NCBI GenBank assembly: GCA_963836405.1
Contig: CAWIJL010000005.1
Location: 558,001 to 622,000, forward strand
Source of the DNA: CAWIJJ01 sp963836405
GTDB taxonomy: Bacteria > Acidobacteriota > Terriglobia > Bryobacterales > Bryobacteraceae
Length of the DNA stretch: 64,000 bases
Direction of reading: 5' to 3'
The notes beneath the pieces are model-generated. The model saw only the letters and a program-made list of their open reading frames with translations. It was not told the origin of the DNA and did no database searches. Position 1 is the stretch's first letter. The number at the start of each line of letters is the position of its first letter. Below, in pieces: positions 58,581-64,000 of the stretch. The position numbers and the translations under genes are program-made.

Positions 58581-60200
58581 TCAGGCGGCTGCCAGGAGGT
58601 CCACGATATCCTGGATGGCCTTGTCGGCCTTGTGATAGGCAGCTTCCAGTTTGCTGTTTGGTCGGCACGCAGGATCGGGTCTGTGGTGGAAGCGGCTGTT
58701 GGCGAGAGGGCCGCAGAGTCGCTTATGGAAGAACAGGAACAACAGCGCAACCTGTAGGCCTTTGGCACTGAGGCGGTAGGCATAGCGGCGGCCGTCGCGT
58801 TCGAGCAGGCCATGACCTTTCAACTTCCGGAGGTCGTAGCGGAGTTGATTCAGGCCGTAGGTTTTGGCGGAAAGCGCGAAGGTGGTGAGCACGGTCTGGT
58901 GAATCTGTTTGGCCGTCCAGCCGCCGACGGCAGTTCCGCCATGCAGGAGGACTTCCATCAGGCGAATGATCCGGGTTTCATGGATTTTGATTCCGGGATA
59001 CCGGACGGTACCGATGGTCACCGGCAGTGCCAGCCGTTGCAGAAGCGGGAAATCCACATGGACGTTGAGCCACTGGGCCTGGCAATCGGCGAAACCATCG
59101 GTAATGGTCTGGAATCGTTTACGCACCGCATCCAGGTGAGTGAGACCTTTCTTCAGTCCGAAGTCGCGCAGATTGTTGGAAACCAGTTCATTGCGCAAGA
59201 ACCGGGAGAACTTTTCATACTGCTTGAGGAAGGAGTTTTTCCAATAGGCTCGGAAGACGTGATGCCCATGCTCGATCTGCTCGATGACCGTCGCCAGTTT
59301 GCCGCGTAGTCGCTTATTGAGCCGGACACCGAAGATTTCGCTGATGCGATGGGCCGTCAAACGCCAGAGCCCGAGTTCACAACTTCGCTCGAAGATTTTG
59401 TGGATGGGAAAGTGGCGCTTGAAGATGAAGTTGCGGCAGTACTCGATCTGCGCGATGGCGTAAAACCGCGACAGGTTCATCTGGCTGCGTTCCTTTTTGG
59501 AGAACTTCGGCCCCAACAGAAATGTCCAGTAATCGAGTTGCTTGCCGATGATCTCCGCGCTCAGCCGGTCGGCGGCCGCCTGTAGTTCGGCCACACTATC
59601 CACTGCCAGGAAAGCGTTGTTGTTCTTGCGGAAGCCGATCTGCTTTCGCTTCAGTTCCTGTTCGATGAAAGAGTGACCGTTGAGCCAGTAGGTCGCATGA
59701 AAGGGAAAGAAGCTCGCCACACGTACGATGATGGGGCCCAGAACGGCATCCCGGATATAGAAATAGTAATGGGTGAAACGGCTTCGTTGGTGCGCCAAAA
59801 TGCGATGGTTCGGATCTTTCGTCGGGAATTTGGGGACGCTGATGCGGAAGGTTCGGCCCTGCTCCATGCTCTTGAAGATGAAGTAGACCCCGTAGGCGTT
59901 TTTCTTCTCCATACGGCGCAGCGCGGGCAGGACGTAGTCCTCTTTGCGGGTTCCCTTTTCGGCCCACTCTATCGGGATTTCGTGGTTGCGGGCGTACGCC
60001 TCGACCCAGTCCCGGTAGTCGTTGGTGCGCTGGCTGAGGACTTCTTTACTCACCACCGGAATGCCAAGGACGTCCCGGAAGAAATAAACCACCTGCTCAG
60101 GCCGGGACAAACCGCTCAGGTATCCGTGAATGACGATGCGGTCGAAGCAGTGATAAACCAAGGACAGGAAATCCGCGAACAACTGGATGAACCGTTCCAT
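58581..60200 (-). CDS. 539-aa protein of candidate element B
   Basis: This is the homolog of the copy A protein, also 539 residues from ATG 60200. It begins MERFIQLFADFLSLVYHCFD and keeps R-I-V-I-H-G-Y-L-S-G-L-S-R-P-E-Q, R-I-L-A-H-Q-R-S-R-F-T-H-Y-Y-F, the F-R-A-Y-W-K-N segment, F-H-K-R-L-C-G-P-L-A-N-S-R-F-H-H and the C-terminal helical tail. Full-length conservation despite nucleotide divergence means selection on the protein. The C-terminal Y-G-L-N-Q-L-R-Y-D-L-R-K-L segment looks like a DNA-binding winged helix. The catalytic type is unknown. Confidence 0.8.
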   Translation of the reverse strand: MERFIQLFADFLSLVYHCFDRIVIHGYLSGLSRPEQVVYFFRDVLGIPVVSKEVLSQRTNDYRDWVEAYARNHEIPIEWAEKGTRKEDYVLPALRRMEKKNAYGVYFIFKSMEQGRTFRISVPKFPTKDPNHRILAHQRSRFTHYYFYIRDAVLGPIIVRVASFFPFHATYWLNGHSFIEQELKRKQIGFRKNNNAFLAVDSVAELQAAADRLSAEIIGKQLDYWTFLLGPKFSKKERSQMNLSRFYAIAQIEYCRNFIFKRHFPIHKIFERSCELGLWRLTAHRISEIFGVRLNKRLRGKLATVIEQIEHGHHVFRAYWKNSFLKQYEKFSRFLRNELVSNNLRDFGLKKGLTHLDAVRKRFQTITDGFADCQAQWLNVHVDFPLLQRLALPVTIGTVRYPGIKIHETRIIRLMEVLLHGGTAVGGWTAKQIHQTVLTTFALSAKTYGLNQLRYDLRKLKGHGLLERDGRRYAYRLSAKGLQVALLFLFFHKRLCGPLANSRFHHRPDPACRPNSKLEAAYHKADKAIQDIVDLLAAA

Positions 60201-60234
60201 GCCCACGCACTATACTCTATGGAGAGAAACGACC

Positions 60235-60618
60235 GTGGGTCGCAGAACCATCAAACGTGGGTCGGCTAGACAGGTGGTGGACGGCAAGGGCTTCCGCCTC
60301 GCCGACGAAATTGGCTACATCCAAGACAAGGCCGCCGATCACGACGGGCGGATCGTCACCATCGGCCAACTTATCCTGTTCTCCACCGACACCGGTGATG
60401 CCTGGTTGCTCGACGTCACCGACCACCTTGCGGCCCGTCTGGCCAGGGACGGGGATCCCGAACCGATCTACCTCGAGGAGACCGATACGAGCTTCGCCAT
60501 CGAATGGAAGGGCCGCTATCGGATCGAGGGGCCCGCGTTCATCTACGCTGATCGCAACACCGGCCGCGTCACGACCATTCTCGGCTACCCGACACAGAAA
60601 CTCGCCCCCGCGGGCTGA
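60235..60618 (+). CDS. 127-aa partner protein of candidate element B
   Basis: The gene begins at GTG 60235 with GGAGAG about 8 bases upstream, and encodes the homolog of the copy A partner, same length. Conserved blocks are L-F-S-T-D-T-G-D-A-W-L-L-D, L-A-A-R-L-A-R-D-G-D-P-E and L-E-E-T-D-T-S-F-A-I-E-W-K-G-R. Conservation of start, length and divergent placement in both copies shows it is a true part of the element. Confidence 0.75.
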   Translation: MGRRTIKRGSARQVVDGKGFRLADEIGYIQDKAADHDGRIVTIGQLILFSTDTGDAWLLDVTDHLAARLARDGDPEPIYLEETDTSFAIEWKGRYRIEGPAFIYADRNTGRVTTILGYPTQKLAPAG

Positions 60619-60647
60619 TCGGGAAATTTCAAATATCTTTGGCTAGA

Positions 60648-61062
60648 AATTGCGAGCAATTCCCGTGTCGCTGGAGCCAGGGTTCCTCTTGGCGAAATGC
60701 ATTCCTGCGCGACCCTTTCCCTCGAGCGATTCCCTTTCCAGGTGTATGTCCGGCGTCAACTACGCCCGACTTTCTAACTGTCGCCGGTAAGGTGCATCAG
60801 GCTCTCGCGGAAACCGGGACAGACTAGCCGTGGTAGATCTTGCCACGCAACCGCCGATGAGGGATGTAGTATCTCTTGTTGCCGCGGCCTCTGGACGGTG
60901 CAAAATCAATGAGTTAGCGCCGTTTTACGGAATGCCAGCGTGGCAGGGTGGCATTCTCAGGACGAGGCTATTTAGAATGAATAACTTCCAATAGGTAAAG
61001 AACGCTGCACTCCATTCGAGGGCTTGAGGAGAAGGTCGGAATCCCGGTAACTTATTGAAAAA
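60648..61062. other. Intergenic region, no supported gene
   Basis: About 415 bases separate the right border of element B from the tRNA fragment. Short frames, including one ending L-T-V-A-G-K-V-H-Q-A-L-A-E-T, could be a remnant, but no start or family is recognisable. Confidence 0.4.
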
Positions 61063-61109
61063 GGAGCGGGAGACCGGATTCGAACCGGCGACGTCCAGCT
61101 TGGGAAGTT
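61063..61109 (-). pseudogene. 3' half of a tRNA-Gly(CCC) gene, likely attachment scar
   Basis: Read on the minus strand, the sequence gives CTTCCCAAG (loop with anticodon CCC), the 3' anticodon-stem strand GCTGG, a variable loop, the T arm CCGG-TTCGAAT-CCGG and the acceptor strand CTCCCGC. The matching 5' half (GCGGGAG and D arm) is absent; the bases before the anticodon loop are unrelated and do not pair with GCTGG. Similarity thus begins inside the anticodon loop, the classic crossover point of tyrosine integrases. It cannot encode a functional tRNA. Confidence 0.8.
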
Positions 61110-61219
61110 ACGCGACACTTTAATTTCAGTCATTTAGAGAGCGCAGGTGGCGGTTTGGAGGTAAGCGTCAAACCAAGTCCATCTTTCCCGCCAGCACGAT
61201 TGTTTGATTCAGTGGGGGT

Positions 61220-61555
61220 GTGGACGAACAACAGCAACGATCAGGGCGCCGGCGAAGCCGGGAGGGGGCCGACCGGCTGGCGGCTGAATATGACGCGAGC
61301 GGACTAAGCCGACAGGAGTTCTGCGATCGGCGAGGAGTGCCGCTAAAGACGTTGGCACGATATGTGACCCGACGTCGGCGGGAGGAAACCGACAAGCGTG
61401 GGGCGCCGCACTGGGTGGCCATTGAGGTGGCGGCGCGGCGGGGAGACACCGTCGAGTTGGCAGTAGTCCTGGGTGGGGGGCGCCGAATTGAAGTAAGGCG
61501 CGGCTTCGACGGCGACACCTTGCGGCGCCTGGTGGCGGAGCTGGAGCAGGCGTAA
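61220..61555 (+). CDS. tnpA: IS66-family TnpA accessory protein
   Basis: The 111-residue product (GTG start) is a TnpA-type helix-turn-helix protein. It has S-G-L-S-R-Q-E-F-C-D-R-R-G-V-P-L-K-T-L-A-R-Y (the Xre/MerR-like recognition helix) and ends G-F-D-G-D-T-L-R-R-L-V-A-E-L. It is required with TnpB for IS66 transposition in characterised members. It is followed 2 bases later by tnpB. Confidence 0.88.
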   Translation: MDEQQQRSGRRRSREGADRLAAEYDASGLSRQEFCDRRGVPLKTLARYVTRRRREETDKRGAPHWVAIEVAARRGDTVELAVVLGGGRRIEVRRGFDGDTLRRLVAELEQA

Positions 61556-61557
61556 GC

Positions 61558-61959
61558 ATGTTTGGGTTGGGACCAGCGACGAAGGTCTATCTGGCGGCCG
61601 GAGGGACGGATATGCGGAAGGGTTTTGAGGGGCTCTACGCACTGGTGCGCGACCGGTTGGAATTGGAACCGCTGAGCGGGCATCTGTTCTTGTTTTCGAA
61701 TGCGCAGAGGAATCGGCTGAAGCTGATTTTCTGGGATGGAAGCGGACTGTGGGTTTGTGCAAAGCGGTTAGAAAAGGGTCGTTTTTGCTGGCCGGCGGCG
61801 GAGAGGGGCCAAGTCAAGGTAGTCCTGAGTCACGAGGAAATGGCGCTGCTGCTTGGCGGCATTGACTTAGCGGGGAGCAGGCGCCGGGCATGGTTTCGGA
61901 AGGTGGTCGGCGTCGAAAGTGGGACGTCGAAAACGTTGGCAAAAACTGCGGCTGAATAA
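61558..61959 (+). CDS. tnpB: IS66-family TnpB (Orf2) protein
   Basis: The 133-residue protein has the conserved IS66 Orf2 segment: A-T-K-V-Y-L-A-A-G-G-T-D-M-R-K-G-F-E-G-L, G-H-L-F-L-F-S-N, R-N-R-L-K-L-I-F-W-D-G-S-G and K-R-L-E-K-G-R-F. Its function is helper to TnpC. It starts 2 bases after tnpA and is followed by tnpC after 28 bases. Confidence 0.94.
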   Translation: MFGLGPATKVYLAAGGTDMRKGFEGLYALVRDRLELEPLSGHLFLFSNAQRNRLKLIFWDGSGLWVCAKRLEKGRFCWPAAERGQVKVVLSHEEMALLLGGIDLAGSRRRAWFRKVVGVESGTSKTLAKTAAE

Positions 61960-61987
61960 AACATAATCAGATATAATTGTTTTATTC

Positions 61988-63520
61988 ATGTTGGCTGTCG
62001 CGCCCCCCACCATCGACCCTTCCGATCCTGTTCCGGTCGTGGAGTTGAAGCGCCAACTGCAATTCGCCCACCTGAAGATTCAACTGCTGGAAGAGCGGCT
62101 GCGGTTGCAGCGGATTCAGAAGTACGGCCCGGCCAGCGAGAAGCTCAACGATGCACAACTGGAGTTACTGGAAGAGGAGCCTGGAGTCAGCAATCTGGAA
62201 GTCGCGGCCGAAAGCGCGCGCGAGCCGCTGTCGGCAACAGCGCCGCTCCACCCCAGGCGCACACGCAAGCATCCCGGACGCCAGGCATTGCCCGCGGATT
62301 TGTCGCGGGTAGAACGAGTGATTCCCTGCACGCCGGAACAGTCCCACTGTGCCCATTGCGGAGAGCCGACCGAAGTCATCGGCTACGAGCAGAGCGAACA
62401 ACTGGATGTGGAGCCGGCCAAGTATTTCGTGTTGGTGGTCAAGCGCGAAAAACGCGGCTGCCGCTGCTGCCAGCGGGGCGTAGCCACGGCTCCAGTTCCG
62501 GCGCGGATCATCGCAAAAGGTTTAGTCAGCGACCGGGTGGTGATCGATACGGTGATCGCCAAATATTGCGATCATCTCCCGCTCTATCGGCAAAGCGCAA
62601 TGCTGGAACGGGAGACGGGAATCGAGATCGGCCGGGCTACGCTGGATGGTTGGGTGATGACCGTCGGGCAACTGCTGATTCCGCTCACTGGCGCGATACG
62701 AACCGAGTTGCTGGGCGGCGGATACATTCAGGCGGATGAGACCCCGGTGGATGTGCAGATGCACGACCGGCGGGGAAAAAACCATCAAGCTTATCTCTGG
62801 CAATACGGCCGGCCCGGAGGCAGTGTGGTATTCGAGTTTCAGCTGGGCCGGGGGCGCGAGGGGCCGAAGCGGTTTTTAGGAAATTTCGAAGGACTATTGC
62901 AGACAGACGGCTATATTGCCTACGAAAAGGTAGGCGGGCCGAAGATGGTCCATGTCTCCTGTTGGGCGCACGCGCGTCGAGGCGTATTCGAGGCCCACGA
63001 ACTGGCGCCCGGCGAGTCGGTGGCCAAGGGAATTGTCGAACGCATCGACGATCTGTTCGGCATTGATCGCGTGGCGCGCGACAACGGATACGATTTGGCT
63101 GCACGCCATCGATTGCGCGGCGAGCAGGCTCCAAAGCTGCTCAGCACGATCAAAGAGAAGATGGAGGCGGCACGGCAACAAGCGTTGCCAGCCAGCAAGC
63201 TGGGCAAGGCGGTTGCTTACGCACTCGGACTATGGCCGCGGCTGCAAATCTTTCTCCAATATCCGGAAGTGGAACTGAGTAACAACCTGGCTGAGAACTC
63301 TATGCGTGGCGTTGCGATCGGACGGAAGAACTGGATCCATATCGGCAGTCCCAACGCTGGGCCGCGGGTTGCTGCCATCCTATCGGTCATCGAAAGCTGC
63401 CGCCGCCTGTCTATTCCGGCCCGCGAGTACCTTGTCGGGGTTCTGCCCGGTCTGGCTGATGTCAGCATTCACAAGTTGGCAGATCTCACGCCGGCCGCAT
63501 GGGCCGCCCACCGCCACTAA
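61988..63520 (+). CDS. tnpC: IS66-family transposase TnpC
   Basis: The 510-residue transposase has the N-terminal leucine-zipper-like region (L-K-R-Q-L-Q-F-A-H-L-K-I-Q-L), a zinc-binding C-x-x-C pair (C-A-H-C-G), and a catalytic DDE core. Visible parts are I-Q-A-D-E-T-P-V-D-V-Q, L-L-Q-T-D-G-Y-I-A-Y, V-S-C-W-A-H-A-R-R-G-V-F-E-A and the C-terminal S-N-N-L-A-E-N-S-M-R-G-V. The complete set contrasts with the truncated tnpC fragments in the 1,333-bp arms, which come from a different IS66 subgroup. Confidence 0.95.
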   Translation: MLAVAPPTIDPSDPVPVVELKRQLQFAHLKIQLLEERLRLQRIQKYGPASEKLNDAQLELLEEEPGVSNLEVAAESAREPLSATAPLHPRRTRKHPGRQALPADLSRVERVIPCTPEQSHCAHCGEPTEVIGYEQSEQLDVEPAKYFVLVVKREKRGCRCCQRGVATAPVPARIIAKGLVSDRVVIDTVIAKYCDHLPLYRQSAMLERETGIEIGRATLDGWVMTVGQLLIPLTGAIRTELLGGGYIQADETPVDVQMHDRRGKNHQAYLWQYGRPGGSVVFEFQLGRGREGPKRFLGNFEGLLQTDGYIAYEKVGGPKMVHVSCWAHARRGVFEAHELAPGESVAKGIVERIDDLFGIDRVARDNGYDLAARHRLRGEQAPKLLSTIKEKMEAARQQALPASKLGKAVAYALGLWPRLQIFLQYPEVELSNNLAENSMRGVAIGRKNWIHIGSPNAGPRVAAILSVIESCRRLSIPAREYLVGVLPGLADVSIHKLADLTPAAWAAHRH

Positions 63521-63561
63521 AGCCCCCCAACCTGCGGTTGCTCGGACGCTTACGTTTGGAG

Positions 63562-64000
63562 AGTACCGAGAGGCCTGGAAAAACAGGGGTACACCGCGGG
63601 CGCCCTCTTAATGGAGTGCAATTGGAGTGCAGCGGTGCGAAACGAGAGTTGCCAGCACAGAGCTCTGCCTGAATACTCACGGAAGTGCGTTGCCGGTCCC
63701 GCGCAAAGGCGACGAAGCATGCCGTCTCAGACCCCGCGACAATCGCAATTCGTGCTCCCAGGAGACGCACGTCACTCCATGCTGCACCCCATGGCCACAG
63801 ACAACAATGGCCCGCGTGTCAGCGCGAGCCATCGACCCATAGGGGTGAAAATTGAGTTCCTACAACGGCAGTATACACCACCATAACCCGCAAACAAAAG
63901 ACGAAAATGGGTTCACTGGCCGACCAGTTGTTGGCTCTGACCAATTCGATCACGACGCCAGAAAGGGCGCTTCTCCACTGGTTGGCTCGGACCTGACTGC
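63562..64000. other. Right-end region, no supported gene
   Basis: This is the sequence after the IS66 target duplication up to the window edge. Open frames here have low-quality composition and no recognised motif. A gene may begin beyond the window. Confidence 0.4.

Larger units (their letters stand above)
58525..60647. mobile_element. Candidate undescribed mobile element, copy B
   Basis: The second copy of the unit at 47,836. Its borders are TAGATTCTTGGATCGAAGATC on the left (first bases shared with copy A) and TTTGGCTAGA on the right. The hexamer GCTAGA occurs directly at both ends (58523-58528 and 60642-60647), which may be a target duplication or part of the ends. Similarity to copy A extends across all 2.12 kb with many synonymous changes, so the copies are not recent duplicates. 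Confidence 0.65.
61161..63553 (+). mobile_element. Intact IS66-family insertion sequence
   Basis: The ends are GTAAGCGTCA on the left (61161-61170) and its counterpart, ending GGACGCTTAC, on the right (63544-63553), the IS66 terminal signature. They are bounded by the perfect 8-base direct repeat GTTTGGAG at 61153-61160 and 63554-63561, the usual IS66 target duplication. Three genes tnpA, tnpB and tnpC occur in order. All appear open, so the element may be active. Confidence 0.95.

Noticed and set aside
61063..61140. A complete tRNA gene
   Set aside because: The acceptor 5' strand and the D arm are missing and the 5' anticodon stem does not pair.
1..64000. CRISPR array
   Set aside because: No series of short direct repeats with regular spacers and no Cas gene was seen anywhere in the window.

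Overview
The window looks like a high-GC chromosome segment from an Acidobacteriota bacterium, most likely of the Solibacter/Bryobacter type. This rests on gene content: a TIGR03118 protein, a TIGR03435 protein, DUF4159, CotH-type proteins, Tat-type Gfo/Idh/MocA and GH9 enzymes, and a Tes-like radical SAM protein. The assignment is inferred, because no rRNA or marker phylogeny is present.

Positions 1-20,000 are ordinary chromosome. They hold the N-terminal part of a B12-binding radical SAM protein, a TIGR03118 protein, uppP-ftsK-PAP2 (lipid-carrier recycling and chromosome segregation), small membrane proteins, a hybrid histidine kinase coupled to a UdgX-type uracil-DNA glycosylase, thiD, a large Tes-like (COG1964) radical SAM protein, a beta-propeller protein with an esterase, a PilZ protein, a rhodanese and a MutM-type glycosylase.

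Positions 20,180-31,969 form one tightly coupled, mostly overlapping plus-strand operon for a surface glycan or glycoconjugate. It has a sugar epimerase, a glycosidase-like/epimerase fusion, a B12 radical SAM enzyme, four glycosyltransferases, a histidine phosphatase, a sugar-nucleotidyltransferase and a methyltransferase. Its last gene encodes a glycosidase-like TIM barrel whose halves are circularly permuted relative to the barrel in the fusion protein.

Positions 32,000-47,300 return to chromosomal metabolic and secreted genes: a Gfo/Idh oxidoreductase, PPK2, a frameshifted TIGR03435 gene, a LamG protein, a GH9 cellulase-like enzyme, DUF4159, CotH, an SDR, an acyltransferase, ApaG, an FHA-lytic transglycosylase, a terpene-cyclase-like toroid protein and a VOC protein.

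Positions 47,300-64,000 are a mobile-element mosaic. There are two diverged copies (about 2.12 kb each) of an element I do not recognise, each with a 539-aa gene divergent from a 127-aa gene. One copy interrupts an IS4-like transposase. Between them lies a RIT element (three tandem tyrosine recombinases) bracketed by two almost identical 1,333-bp inverted arms, each carrying a tnpC 3' fragment and a serine recombinase. There is also a VapBC module with a palindromic operator, a 3'-half tRNA-Gly(CCC) fragment that looks like an attachment scar, and an intact IS66-family insertion with a perfect 8-bp target duplication.
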